Shown: in pieces, positions 36,001 through 46,361 of the stretch | Numbering within the stretch: the first letter of the stretch is position 1 | Layout: each line of letters begins with the position of its first letter | DNA from: Aphrophora alni | Lineage: Eukaryota > Arthropoda > Insecta > Hemiptera > Aphrophoridae | NCBI GenBank assembly: GCA_963513935.1 | Contig: OY740770.1 | Location: 89,340,198 to 89,404,197, forward strand | Direction: 5' to 3' | DNA length: 64,000 bases | Made by a program: the position numbers and the translations under genes | Notes under the pieces: model-generated | What the model was told of the DNA's origin: nothing | The model's input: only the letters and a program-made list of their open reading frames with translations | Databases searched by the model: none

Positions 36001-39000
36001 CAATTTTATGATGATTCGATGAGAAACTATTAAAGTTGGTGTCATGTTATTTCAACGGGAAATAAATCTTTGAAATATCTTGTTTCTCTTCAGGAATATT
36101 TATATTCAATGGAAACGTGTCGTCTACATATGTTTCTCATTTGTTACATAGGTATTGCTTGTGACTGTTAAGAATGTCAAAGGTTTTGGGTAAAATCAAT
36201 TTCAAAAGTTTTCCTTTAACAAACTGAGTTTAAAAAAATAATTATAATATTTATTCCTTAAATAATAGTTTGGCTAGAAGTAACATTTAAAACATCACAA
36301 TATTAGAGCAGAAGTGTTACTTGACGAACTTATTACTAATTTTGTTTTTCAGGCCATTAAATTATCAAATGATTCAAAACAAAGGTTGTTTCATATTAAC
36401 ATTAAAAAAATATTCATAGTGTTAGTTTTTCCTGTAAAAAAAAAAAACAGAATGTGCAGTTCCTCATAATGTACATTCATACAGTTATCGCCGTATCATA
36501 AAAATTTTATAATTCTGATAACTTCTGTATCTGATAAGAGAAGTACATCATAGAAATTAATGGTTAGGTCTCTTCTTACAGTCTGGATGGTGGTAAAATA
36601 ATGTTGAGCAATATTATTTTACCATTAATTATGTTCAGGCTGCAATAAAACTTCTATCATTTGTTGAAGGAAAGATGAAACGTTGAACTATACTACAAAA
36701 TAATAAAAGATAAGGTAGATAAGATAACGCAAATATTTTCCCAGGATTATGTACTCATAGAAGCTTTTTTGCTGTAAAACAAAGATTGCATATTTAAACA
36801 ATTTATATAAATAGAAAATACATTTCCCCAGATAAGTATAGGTACAACTACTTTTTTAAATCAATAAAGATAAATTAAATTAACTATATTTATCACTCAC
36901 AGTTGTAAATGCACGATAATATTCATTGACAGTCCAATGGCAGTAAAACTTTGAGAAGTAATTATTGCGGTTGAAAAAGAACGCAAATCTTCATCAATGA
37001 AAACATTATTTATTTTTAAAAGAACTTTTTACTGTGCTGTTGTGTATCATATTCACTGTGTTGTTTTACAATAAGGTATATCCCTTTAAGTACTTAAATA
37101 AATAATGAAGTGCTGTTGTAATTGTATTAAAGTATAATGTATGTGAAAGGAAAAGGTAGTATTTTGTATATCACGTGATACATTTTATTCTTTGTAAGAA
37201 TTGCATGTCCATATCATTTTAAATATTTTTATGAAGAGAAGTATATTTCTGGTTTAAAATATTATATGTCTATTGATTTTTTATATAAATAAAATTACGG
37301 TTCATTCATAATTTTGTAGAATATAATGTTGTAGTTTATAAGATAAATTATTGTTTTTCAGTCAAGATGATCACTCTTCATAGCTTGTCATATTATCATA
37401 CACGAAATAAGAGGATCCAAATTAAAATCATGACAGGCTCAATCACAATCAGATATTTTCAGTCTTAATATATCTTGTCAAATATTTAGATAACTTAAAT
37501 CCTTTTGGGACTAGTGATTCATTAAAGGATAAACAGAAATATTAAGACATTTTTCTTGTTGTAAAAGCACATTTATACCTTTAAATTTTAAATTGATTGT
37601 ATGCACAATATTACTTTAATATTAACTCTATCCTCTCACAATGATAAAAATATGTTTTTTCTCAACTATTTGACATAAATATAAAACATAGAAAGATTTT
37701 AGTGTTATTATAACAAATTAATCTATTCATCGCCGTAAAATACTAAATATGTGGTAGCCGTGTTAAAAAATAACCTTAAATTAAATTCACACCTTCCTTA
37801 AATTTACCATCAGAGTTTATATTTTTCACCAAAAGCTAATACTGACATACATCGATAATACTCTTTTGCCCTTTGTAACACTCATGACTATTTCGGCAAA
37901 TAGTATCGATCAGTCATTTAATTGTGAATGAGAAGATAATAGTTTGATTAAGTAGTTTTAAATTAAACAATATCTTTGTTTTAACAATATAAAGTGTTTA
38001 TTGTGTAGGTAACGCCATGGGTGTTTCAAGTGTGTACTTTAATTAAGGTCATGAGGTGGATGCTGTTAGAGGTTAACAAAGAGAAAATACATTTCAGTTT
38101 AATTATGAGCAACAAACTACACTGTGCACAAGTTACACTTCTACATACTGTATTACGTATCACATGAATGGGTGTAATGAAATACAGGCACATATAAGAA
38201 TTAATGAAGGTTTTTTATTTCCAGTAGAGACGAAAGAAGCAATGAAAGCAGCAAAATAAAACTGTAATTATGTTCCATATCTCAATAATTGTGGACAAAA
38301 ATAATAAATTATTAAAGGGATTGGTTTTTATTTTTTTATTTGCTATATTACCGTATATGTTACTGATGATACTGGTAATGGTGTTTTGTAATTACACGTA
38401 ATCAGTTACGGTGACAGATGCATGTCGTCGGTTTTCTGGATTCTAAATTAATGTACATGGAAGGAAATAGACAACTGTAAAACAAATAAAACTTTGTTAT
38501 TCAATCCTATGTGAAATTAAAGTTTATTGAAATAATTCCTTGTGTGTTCAGCTTAATCAGACAAATAGATTTACACCCTGAATAGTACATTAAAAAAAAA
38601 AAAAAAAAAAAAAAAAAACTGTTATTTTATTTTATATTGACATGTAACACAGGAAACCGTAACATATAAAATTGGAAAGAAAATCATCCATCAAGATGGC
38701 GGCATACAATATTTAAAAGGGACAAAGTCGTGAGACACTGTGTAGAAATAATTTTTAACTTTTTTTACAAATACGAATTAAATCATTTTAAAAGTTGTTA
38801 ACTTTTGTAATGACAATCATTGGATACCACCACACGTCATTAAATGTATTTATTTGTATCGTTTTGATATAGACTGTTATTCAATACTTTTTTTTTCATT
38901 TTGAAACTGGTCTTCAAAATATAAACGTCGTATGCTGTGAAGAATTATAAAATACAGATATATAGGTAAATTGTGAATAATATAAAATTTTTATTTGAAG

Positions 39001-40408
39001 AGGAAATGGATAGTGTTTTAAAGGAAATCCCAATTCTTTAGGTAAAGTGTTATTGATGGAGTAAAAGGAACAATGTTTGTTCATCTATCGACCAACGAAG
39101 CCCTATCAACGACCAGACCACTACTTTTCAACGTTTTTAACATTCTCTGTTGGTGAATAACTAAAACACATTTAGGAAGCTATTTATTCTCCATAGTCGT
39201 GAATTTAATATTTTCAGTAGTATAGGATAACATTAAAAAAAAACAAAAAACTAGACTTTAATTACAATAGAAAATTAATTGAACTTACCAAGGTTGGAAA
39301 ACTCACTGAAACAATAGAGTTGAATTTCTCTTTACTATTTAAACAAATAAATAAATAAATACAACTTATATCGCTACCGCTACCAAACTGATCTATACTC
39401 ATACTCAATGCAAAATGAAAATGAAACCACTCAGCTTCCGGAAAATAATGTAAATTTTGTGTTTGTTCTAAATTGTACCGACTTCGACCTACCACAGCCA
39501 TCTTACCATAAATCATCATGATGATCATAATAATCATGATGCTATCTTCGCCATCATGTTTTTACCATAAATTGCACAGACATCCGAACTTCCAATGCAC
39601 CTTTATCTAACATAGCTTATTTTTAAACATTATATATTTATATATTACAAACTTGTTAAACGACAGTTAAAGTTGTGGTTAAATTATCAGAGTTGAATAA
39701 AATTCTAGAGAAGAAATATGTTTACATTTGGTTCAAACTAACAAGCCACCCCCATAACTTTACCATACATAAATAATAATACTACGCGCTTTTCACATTC
39801 CTCGTGTAAAAGAAAAAAATAAACGGACTTCCAAGTAATGTAATGGTGCATTTATCTCCGTATAGACGCGATTAACGTCCTGATGTAGGTAACCTTGACA
39901 GGCTCATTTTAACTATAAGTCACTATCCCGCCGAGACTTTCACATTCCGTTTCTGGAGACTTGAGGCTCGACCCGTTGTAAACAAACCTTAACTGACTCA
40001 AGAAAATCTATACCAAATATCAGGACGTTAAATCAACTATAAAAAACTACGAACTTAGAAAAATCAAACGTCCCTAATCAGTGTGGAAATTTATTCTTAG
40101 AGGTTCATACAAAGTAGTGTAACGGCAATTCTGAAGTAAGACTTATGGAATTATTGACACAAAAATGTATACTAATGATATGTTGTGTACGTAAGTAACG
40201 TAAAAGAGCTCTTACGATAATTAAGTATCGATTAAGTGGTCTAACGATAATTAAATACCGTTAATTGGGCATTATTACGCAATGATAGTCCACGATCCAG
40301 TTTTTGTTCCCAACTTACCACATATCTAACTAAGGTTGACTAGTCTCAATAAGTTCTATAATCGTATGTAATGACTTGTTTATGTTTCACTTAGCATGAA
40401 GTTTCACC
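30004..40408. other. AT-rich intergenic DNA, mostly featureless
   Basis: Contains poly(A) runs (about 35837-35853 and 38592-38620) and a hammerhead-like motif at 33076-33120. A possible decayed mariner-like terminus (CGGGACACACTGTATA) lies near 35636-35651. No host gene can be supported. Confidence 0.5.
33076..33120 (+). other. Hammerhead-like repeat motif, copy 3 (best preserved)
   Basis: CTGATGA (33076-33082) and GAAAC (33099-33103) flank a 16-nt spacer in which GGCGAC can pair with GTCGTT around a TTT loop. This resembles stem II of a hammerhead. It is followed by GTGTTTGATTAAGTAA, shared with the minus-strand copies at 7481 and 61356. Hammerhead motifs are known in Penelope-like retroelements; membership here is inference. 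Confidence 0.4.
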
Positions 40409-40414
40409 AACTAG
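40409..40414. repeat. 6-bp target-site duplication AACTAG (left)
   Basis: AACTAG directly precedes the left terminus and is repeated at 60138-60143 directly after the right terminus. Six-bp duplications are characteristic of Polinton/Maverick integration. Confidence 0.88.
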
Positions 40415-41410
40415 AGTAGAATATAGGACACCTGGGTTACGACAAACTGGGACACCTGAACACTGGGACACTTGGGTTACAAAAGCCAATAGGCCCCTGA
40501 CGTCACTTCCAGAGACGTCATAACGACGTCACTGGAGATGACGTCATTAGGGTACTAGAGACTAGGGTAACAGAATGCCCTACGTGAAACAGGTGCCCTA
40601 AGTCTAGACGCAAACCAGATGTCCAAAGTACAATGGTAACTTACCCGAGGTCTTTCCTCTTCGGCAGCTCGACGAAGACTAACTAAACTTAAGATATACC
40701 TAATCTATAAAGCACAATACTACGTCACAATACTACGTCCCATAGCGCTATGGGACACCTGAGTACAGATTGATGTCGCATAGCGCTATGGGACACCTGA
40801 GTACAGATTGACGTCACATAGCGCTATGGGACACCTGGGCACAGATAGACGTCAGCTCTAGTAACGTCATTATGACGTCTCAAAAAAAGACGCCACAACG
40901 TCGTCACTGGAAATGACGTCAATGGGGAATTACTCTATGTTATTATGCTACGTCACCTAACCCCTACATCACACAATATTACAATACATAATAGTACATC
41001 AAACAAAATTTGTAACCTACCAGAGATCTTACCCCTTCGTCAGTTCGATGAAGACTAACTAAAATTAAGAGATTGACTAACCTATAAGGGATACGCTACT
41101 CTGCTTGTAATTTCTTCTGTGAAGAACGTGGTCTTCTTCGCAGAAGAAATTACGAGACAGGTATAAGAAAATAGAAAGTTCAAAGCACCGCCTATCAAAT
41201 TTGTTTAAAGCCCTCTCACCACGACAAGGCGATAGACATCTAAGAGGGGAATTTTGAACCCCTACATCACACAATATTACAATACATAATAGTACATCAA
41301 ACAAAATTTGTAACCTACCAGAGATCTTACCCCTTCGAAAGTTTGACGAAGACTAACTAAAATTAAGATATACCTAATCTATAAAGCACAATACTACGTC
41401 ACAATACTAC
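40415..41410 (+). repeat. Left terminal inverted repeat of the Polinton
   Basis: Matches the reverse complement of about 59140-60137 with very few differences; one visible substitution is at about 40634 (ATGGTAA versus ATGTTAA). Similarity weakens past about 41366. It contains several perfect TGACGTCA sites, three CATAGCGCTATGGGACACCT units, a 13-bp perfect hairpin (41107-41153) and copies of a TATA/splice-donor-like module. A 75-residue frame inside it occurs identically in both repeats and has no recognised domain. Confidence 0.9.
41107..41153. repeat. Hairpin in the left TIR
   Basis: GTAATTTCTTCTG pairs perfectly with CAGAAGAAATTAC. The inner GAAGAA/TTCTTC extends the stem to about 20 bp with one mismatch. 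The same hairpin lies in the right TIR near 59384-59430. Confidence 0.8.
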
Positions 41411-41473
41411 GTCACATAGCGCTATGGGACACCTGAGTACAGATTGACTAGCACTATGGGACACCTGAGCACT

Positions 41474-41562
41474 GGGACACTTGAGGTACAAAAGCCATTA
41501 GGCCCCTGACGTCACTGGAGATGACGTCAGGGGCCTAATGGCTTTTGTACCTCAGGTGTCCC
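41474..41562. repeat. 89-bp hairpin 1
   Basis: Arms of about 41 bp, from GGGACACTTGAGGTAC to GTACCTCAGGTGTCCC, around a CTGGAGA loop and flanked by TGACGTCA on both sides. Near-perfect, with one mismatch near the base. Confidence 0.85.
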
Positions 41563-41620
41563 ATAGCGCTATGGGACACCTGAGTACAGATTGACTAGCA
41601 CTATGGGACACATGAGCACT

Positions 41621-41709
41621 GGGACACTTGAGGTACAAAAGCCATTAGGCCCCTGACGTCACTGGAGATGACGTCAGGGGCCTAATGGCTTTTGTACCTC
41701 AGGTGTCCC
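41621..41709. repeat. 89-bp hairpin 2
   Basis: Duplicate of hairpin 1 with the same arms, loop and flanking TGACGTCA sites. The two are 147 bp apart, start to start. Confidence 0.85.
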
Positions 41710-42059
41710 ATAGCGCTATGGGACACCTGAGTACAGATTGACTAGCGCTATGGGACACCTGAGTACAGATTGATGTCGCATAGCGCTATGGGACACCTGA
41801 GTACAGATTGACGTCACATAGCGCTATGGGACACCTGGGCACAGATAGACGTCAGCTCTAGTAACGTCATTATGACGTCTCAAAAAAGACGCCACAACGT
41901 CGTCACTGGAAATGACGTCATTGGGGAATTACTCTATGTTACTATGCTGCGTCACCTAACCCCCTACATCACACAATATTACAATACATAATAGTACATC
42001 AAACAAAATTTGTAACTTACCCGAGATCCGTCCACCTCGACATCTCGACGAAGACTAAA

Positions 42060-42540
42060 ATAAAAACGAACGATACAATGATTATATAATAATACACTAT
42101 AAAACACCAGATCTTTTACGGATATAGCCTTACAGGCGTTACCGCAGCACACGTAAGTCTCCAAAGTCTTGCAAAGATACATCTCCATTATCTGAAAAAT
42201 CAGAAAGTAATTTGTTAGTATAAAAATACTAAACAACTTGTCCTCTGTGTTCTACGGGGTTGGAACCGTCATCTGGTACAGTAAAGCCGTATCAGAGCCC
42301 ACATTACAAGCCGGGGTAAGCAGAAGGCTTACCCCTTGTGGAAATAGCTCCAAACCAACGCTATTTCCTGTGACCGCCACTCCATTACAAAATGCGGCCC
42401 CCAAATTATTTTTGTATTTTTACTTTTTTATTTTTTTGTATTTTTACTTTTTTATTTTTTTTTTGTATTTTTACTTTTGTTTTTTTGTATTTAACTTTTT
42501 TAAATTTTTTTGTGCATAGCCGTGCTATGTATTACTATGA
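42060..42540. other. Non-coding spacer with T-rich repeats
   Basis: Holds short palindromic words (GGGGTAAGC/GCTTACCCC near 42313-42338) and a T-rich tract (about 42409-42508) with repeating TTTTTGTATTTTTAC units. The small frames that cross it (plus-strand 42238-42519; minus-strand 41979-42236, partly in the repeat block) have no recognised domain. Confidence 0.5.
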
Positions 42541-42548
42541 CATTCAAA

Positions 42549-42660
42549 GGTTTACGGGAGACTTAACTCCACGCCATTGACCTTAAGGTTTACGGGAGAC
42601 TTAACTCCACGCCAGGGACCATAACGGTTTACGGGAGACTTAACTCCACGCCAGGGACCG
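42549..42660. repeat. Three direct repeats at the 3' end of the gene cluster
   Basis: GGTTTACGGGAGACTTAAC(TCCACGCCA...GACC) occurs three times with starts at 42549, 42587 and 42626. The array ends exactly at the stop of the last gene (42661). The position suggests a 3' UTR, transcript-end or regulatory role; this is inference. Confidence 0.8.
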
Positions 42661-43116
42661 TTAGACACACACACTCTTTAGACAATCATAGTAACATTTA
42701 GCACTACGCAATGCACATTTACTATCTTTTTTATTATGCTTTGATAAAACACAATTGAAATCTACTCTCTCAGAGACTTTACACTGCGAATCCACCTCTA
42801 GCACGTTCCTGTGGAACCGTCTTAGGAATTTTGCTTTCTCTAACCCTTTAGTATATAAAATAGCGAAAGGTTTACACAGTATACGTATTAAATCTTCATT
42901 ATAAGTTACGCCTCCTTCTCCCCACCGTATACAATGGTGATGTCTTTGTAACCAACGTGCTGTCCTTTGAGCTTTACTATTCAATCCCTCAAAACTGTAC
43001 GGAGGTTTAAATACAGTAACACTAAAAAAGTGATTGCTCACAATTGCAAGTTCTTTAATAATATAGTTATTGTCATTATCCATAAACGCGTGAAACTCAA
43101 CCACGGCGTACTCCAT
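42661..43116 (-). CDS. Conserved small protein of arthropod Polintons/viruses, RNase-H-fold-like (tentative)
   Basis: A 151-residue protein, last gene of the cluster. Its N-terminus (VVEFHAFMDNDNNYIIKELA) followed by FKPPYSFEGLN, RTARWLQRHHHCIRW and YTKGLEKAKFL matches the pattern I recall for a family common in arthropod transposons and insect viruses: a hydrophobic strand with an acidic residue, the KEL-type box, then a W...H..hhW block. The C-terminus is Cys-rich (CALRSAKCYYDCLKSVC). An RNase-H/exonuclease fold is my inference from the strand-acid pattern; catalytic residues are not demonstrated. Its start overlaps the end of the upstream gene by 20 nt, a tight coupling typical of this element. 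Confidence 0.6.
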   Translation of the reverse strand: MEYAVVEFHAFMDNDNNYIIKELAIVSNHFFSVTVFKPPYSFEGLNSKAQRTARWLQRHHHCIRWGEGGVTYNEDLIRILCKPFAILYTKGLEKAKFLRRFHRNVLEVDSQCKVSERVDFNCVLSKHNKKDSKCALRSAKCYYDCLKSVCV

Positions 43117-43690
43117 GTTTAAACAGTGTAATTTCGTCGTATAGCCTATCAGCCTCAGGTAAACTGCTAGGTACTATCTCGTCCGCGGCTAGGTTCTCAT
43201 TGATGTATGCTTTCATTTCGTTTTCGAAATAAAATAATTCAGAAATACGACGTGTCACAACAGGAATAGAGTCTTCAAACGCCCCCCACTCCGATTCGTT
43301 CAAGGTTAAGGTTCGTCGCTCGTCGTTAAATGTAACATAACGAATACCAAAAATAGATTTAACCACAATCTCACCGTAGCTCAAGGTGAATCTACGATTA
43401 CTTTTTTCACCTAATGCAGCAGTAATGTGAGAACCTTTAAGCAGTAGTAATACTTCATTAAACAACTCTTGTGTAAAAAACACAAAATTCTTACCACCAT
43501 GTATAAGCACACCGATTTCACATCCTGTATGTTGAAATAAACCAACTGATATGAATTTTGAACATTCTTTATTTAAAAAATGTACAGTCTTTAAAAAAAC
43601 CCCGAGTTGAAGGTTAGGTATTTTTACGAGCTCGTCAATATCCTCCACGGTGGAGACGTTCACATTTACGTCCGTACTCGTTGACTCCAT
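43097..43690 (-). CDS. Hypothetical Polinton protein (197 aa)
   Basis: Not recognised. It opens with a Thr/Val/Asp-rich segment (residues 1-20), then alternates strands and helices. Residues about 100-150 (FTLSYGEIVVKSIFGIRYV, then RRTLTLNESEWGAFED) show a strand-strand-acidic-tryptophan pattern loosely like PC4-type single-strand DNA-binding domains; this resemblance is weak. The C-terminus is acidic. It lies between the 169-residue hypothetical and the RNase-H-like protein, with a 20-nt overlap onto the latter. Codon use matches the neighbouring virion genes, so it is very likely a real gene. Confidence 0.65.
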   Translation of the reverse strand: MESTSTDVNVNVSTVEDIDELVKIPNLQLGVFLKTVHFLNKECSKFISVGLFQHTGCEIGVLIHGGKNFVFFTQELFNEVLLLLKGSHITAALGEKSNRRFTLSYGEIVVKSIFGIRYVTFNDERRTLTLNESEWGAFEDSIPVVTRRISELFYFENEMKAYINENLAADEIVPSSLPEADRLYDEITLFKHGVRRG

Positions 43691-43748
43691 GACTACAAAT
43701 AACCTTTTTGAATGAAACTCGCACCCTATGTACTACCCCCACCCTTAT

Positions 43749-44258
43749 TTATCCCCTCTCCTCCTCAAATACAATTCCACCGTTAATTATATCCTCAAAT
43801 TCTTCAATAAATATATGTTCCTTCTCATCACCAACAAGATGGTATAGTATGAGAGGAAAATCGTGTAACCTCGGGTCATCAAAATCAAATTGGTAGTATG
43901 TTAATTTACCATTTATATAGTCTTTACAAGAGGAATAATATCCGTAAGTATCAACCACACCTATCCCACCCACCAATACGCAATCACCATAAGCATACCG
44001 ACAAAGATCACTGTCATACCTATCAGTTAAATTTTCATAAACACGGCTAGATATTTGCTCCGATTCAACTATATAATTTTTATCCTTATGTAAATCATAA
44101 TAGAATATTTCACACAATTCTCCGTGAAACTCTTTCGGGTCTTTACCAACAAACGAGTAAAGTTTCTCAATCAAGTCATTAAATTCCTCTATTTGATCTG
44201 CAGGCACTAACCTGAAGAATGCGTAAACACTCCCTGGAAACGAATCGTATATACTCAT
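43749..44258 (-). CDS. Hypothetical Polinton protein (169 aa)
   Basis: Not recognised. It is an acidic, Tyr-rich protein with no signal peptide or membrane span; hydrophobic strands such as DCVLVGGIGVVDTYGYY lie mid-protein and the C-terminus is strongly acidic (EEFEDIINGG.VFEEERG). It follows the major capsid gene after a gap of about 100 nt and shares its strand. A virion-associated or assembly role is plausible from position only. Confidence 0.6.
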   Translation of the reverse strand: MSIYDSFPGSVYAFFRLVPADQIEEFNDLIEKLYSFVGKDPKEFHGELCEIFYYDLHKDKNYIVESEQISSRVYENLTDRYDSDLCRYAYGDCVLVGGIGVVDTYGYYSSCKDYINGKLTYYQFDFDDPRLHDFPLILYHLVGDEKEHIFIEEFEDIINGGIVFEEERG

Positions 44259-44361
44259 GATGTCTCTTCACTGAATGAACAGGTTCAAACATGAACAGTT
44301 TTATATATATCAATGACCGCGCATGCGCAGAAACCAAATATATGATGTCAGTATACAACAA

Positions 44362-45552
44362 TTACACATTAACTTTTTTAACGTTACCCGATAGGAGAGT
44401 ATATACAATATGTGAGTCATGTAGAATGAGACAGTAGGCTGAAGTATTTGCAGGTATATTTGCGGAAGCCTCAATTTCCAGTCTCACATCCACAGGACCT
44501 GATTTAATAGAATCATTCTGTTTAGAACAATCAATTACAAAAATCGGAGCTTTATCCCGAAATTGGTCCAAACTGAGATACGGAGACGGTTCCTTTCCAT
44601 AATAAGATTTTAGAAATCTTGCATACATCTCATACATGATCGAAACGTCGCCGTGCAAGTTGTCGTAAGGGAAATATTGTGAATTGAGATACAGTTTTAC
44701 ATTTGTAACATTACAACTGTCAAACAAAGTAGCATCTGCTTTTATTTTATTCTTTCTATCTTTTTGGAACCCCAATATAACATATCGAGGTTTTTCCAGC
44801 TGATTAGCTGTCTTAACGGTCCAAGAAATTTGAGTCGATTGGGGCAATGTTGGATATTCGTAAATTTCCCAAGTACGGAAAGGTATGTGTACAGGACTGT
44901 CACGTTCTATCATTTTCAAAATTTTCAATCTAAAAGTATCGGTTACTGTTAGGTGAGGAACTCTCCAGTGTATACTGAGTATCTCAAGCTTTATGTCTGT
45001 AGCGTTGTCACTGTAGATAGCATTCCAATCAGTGGCTGATCGTAATAGTATGAGTTCTTGTTTCACATTCACTACTATCCTCTTGTAGTCCTCAAAGAAC
45101 CCCATCAACAGCTTCAATGGTACAGAGAGAGTAAATTCTTCAACCTCTTTTGTTTCACCAATACCCAACCATCCCGCGTTACCTAACTTATTCTTCTCGT
45201 GTTCACGTAACGATAATAGATTTTTCATTATACTTGTAATTCCGACATTTCTCGTACGGTCCACTTCGTTAGCAGCTATCTCATATCTAATGTCATCGAA
45301 TAAGAACGCTACTGCATTGTTAACAAACTTAACAGATGCAGCTGTACCGTCAGCCTTCGTTCCACTCAATTTACCCTTGATATGTAACAAACTTTCAAAA
45401 GGGACTGTAATAACATCCTGTTGATTTAGTGGGATACGAATTTCATCGTTATTGCCATAAGTAGAGGACGCATATGGTCTGTGAGAATGGTATTCAAGAC
45501 CTGTGATGACGTCATCGTAATTCGCAGCACTATCTATTGCCAGTAGTTCCAT
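44362..45552 (-). CDS. MCP: Major capsid protein (double jelly-roll, hexon-like)
   Basis: A 396-residue protein expected to trimerise into capsomers of an icosahedral shell. The N-terminal part has the Polinton/adintovirus MCP layout: an early RIPLNQQDVITVPFES strand region, then AVAFLFDDIRYEIA and DRTRNVGITSIMKNLLSL (about residues 88-117), the most conserved block of this family. A second jelly-roll follows (about 195-390), with WRVPHLTVTD, YVILGFQKDRKN and a YPYD-like FPYDN. The ORF looks uninterrupted. It is followed by the penton gene on the upstream side (about 100 nt away), the usual capsid pair. Length is at the short end for the family, but both halves are present. Confidence 0.88.
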   Translation of the reverse strand: MELLAIDSAANYDDVITGLEYHSHRPYASSTYGNNDEIRIPLNQQDVITVPFESLLHIKGKLSGTKADGTAASVKFVNNAVAFLFDDIRYEIAANEVDRTRNVGITSIMKNLLSLREHEKNKLGNAGWLGIGETKEVEEFTLSVPLKLLMGFFEDYKRIVVNVKQELILLRSATDWNAIYSDNATDIKLEILSIHWRVPHLTVTDTFRLKILKMIERDSPVHIPFRTWEIYEYPTLPQSTQISWTVKTANQLEKPRYVILGFQKDRKNKIKADATLFDSCNVTNVKLYLNSQYFPYDNLHGDVSIMYEMYARFLKSYYGKEPSPYLSLDQFRDKAPIFVIDCSKQNDSIKSGPVDVRLEIEASANIPANTSAYCLILHDSHIVYTLLSGNVKKVNV

Positions 45553-45653
45553 TTTTAACCTTGAATCCTAACGATCTAAGGAACAGAATATTCCGTCGTG
45601 TTAACTCGGCTAGGGGTCGACTTATACTGACGTCTTTTTTATACTGACGGTCG

Positions 45654-46361
45654 TTAAATACGAGACCCATTCCGTCGTAAGTGTAATCTGACAGACACAG
45701 TCTCCCCTCTGAAATCTACAGGAGCACCGATCTGATCTGTTAAACTTACTGTGATATTATGAATAGTTTTTACTTTGACAGGTAAATATATTATTGTTGG
45801 TGGAATGTCCACAATCTTGTACCCTGGAGGTACTTGTGGGTAAAACTCGTGTATAACATGACACTCTGTACCGTTTTGAAATGACCCCTTCACAATATTA
45901 CACTCTATACGAATAACATTCACTTTAATTACATCAACTGGTAAATCAGATTCATGTTTAGCATTAGCTGCAAGGTCACCGATCTTAAAACCGAGTAATT
46001 TCCCGATAGAGTCCTCTTTAAACCGAATTAGCCTAGAACACTTTATCTCAGCTTTCAATGTATTATTGTTGGGTTTTAGGGTTAATCCATCCTTCGCTGG
46101 TAATTGTGACCTGATATATTTTTCAATATCCTCGATTTCATATGAGCCAGTAGGTATACTAATGTTCAATTCAACACTATCTTTATCTTTTGGATGTTTG
46201 CCGAGGTAAAATTTATTATTAATACCCTCCACTATATTAGGGATTGAATTGTAAGTGGCAAAGTCAATGAGACCAACCTCCCACTCACCATCATCCAACT
46301 CAACTGGAGGAAAGAAATCACACGAAATTGTAGAACTATTACCACTTAAAACGATACTCAT
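45654..46361 (-). CDS. Penton / minor capsid protein (single jelly-roll)
   Basis: A 235-residue vertex protein. The start chosen is the internal Met at 46361 (MSIVLSGNSS), because its ATG overlaps the TGA of the protease gene as ATGA; an upstream Met at 46391 is possible. The N-terminal block LDDGEWEVGLIDFATYNSIPN with NNKFYLG, and the C-terminal strands ending VSVRLHLRR, match the Polinton/adintovirus penton pattern. It sits directly between protease and major capsid protein, as in other Polintons. No breaks are seen. Confidence 0.85.
   Translation of the reverse strand: MSIVLSGNSSTISCDFFPPVELDDGEWEVGLIDFATYNSIPNIVEGINNKFYLGKHPKDKDSVELNISIPTGSYEIEDIEKYIRSQLPAKDGLTLKPNNNTLKAEIKCSRLIRFKEDSIGKLLGFKIGDLAANAKHESDLPVDVIKVNVIRIECNIVKGSFQNGTECHVIHEFYPQVPPGYKIVDIPPTIIYLPVKVKTIHNITVSLTDQIGAPVDFRGETVSVRLHLRRNGSRI

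Larger units (their letters stand above)
41411..42055 (+). repeat. Left sub-terminal repeat block of the Polinton
   Basis: Two tandem units each carry an 89-bp hairpin (41474-41562 and 41621-41709). A partial direct duplication of the TIR interior follows (about 41742-42055 resembles 40757-41061, from CATAGCGC through TGACGTCA sites to GTAACTTACC). The right arm has no counterpart and carries a minisatellite instead, so the inner arms are asymmetric. Confidence 0.8.

Noticed and set aside
41077..41304. 75-residue frame in the left TIR, repeated identically in the right TIR (59232-59459)
   Set aside because: Identity follows from the TIRs themselves. There is no domain or start context, and the frame covers a hairpin. 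Not counted as a gene.
41979..42236. 85-residue minus-strand frame near the left arm
   Set aside because: Overlaps the duplicated TIR module; no recognisable domain. A short leader exon is possible but not supported.
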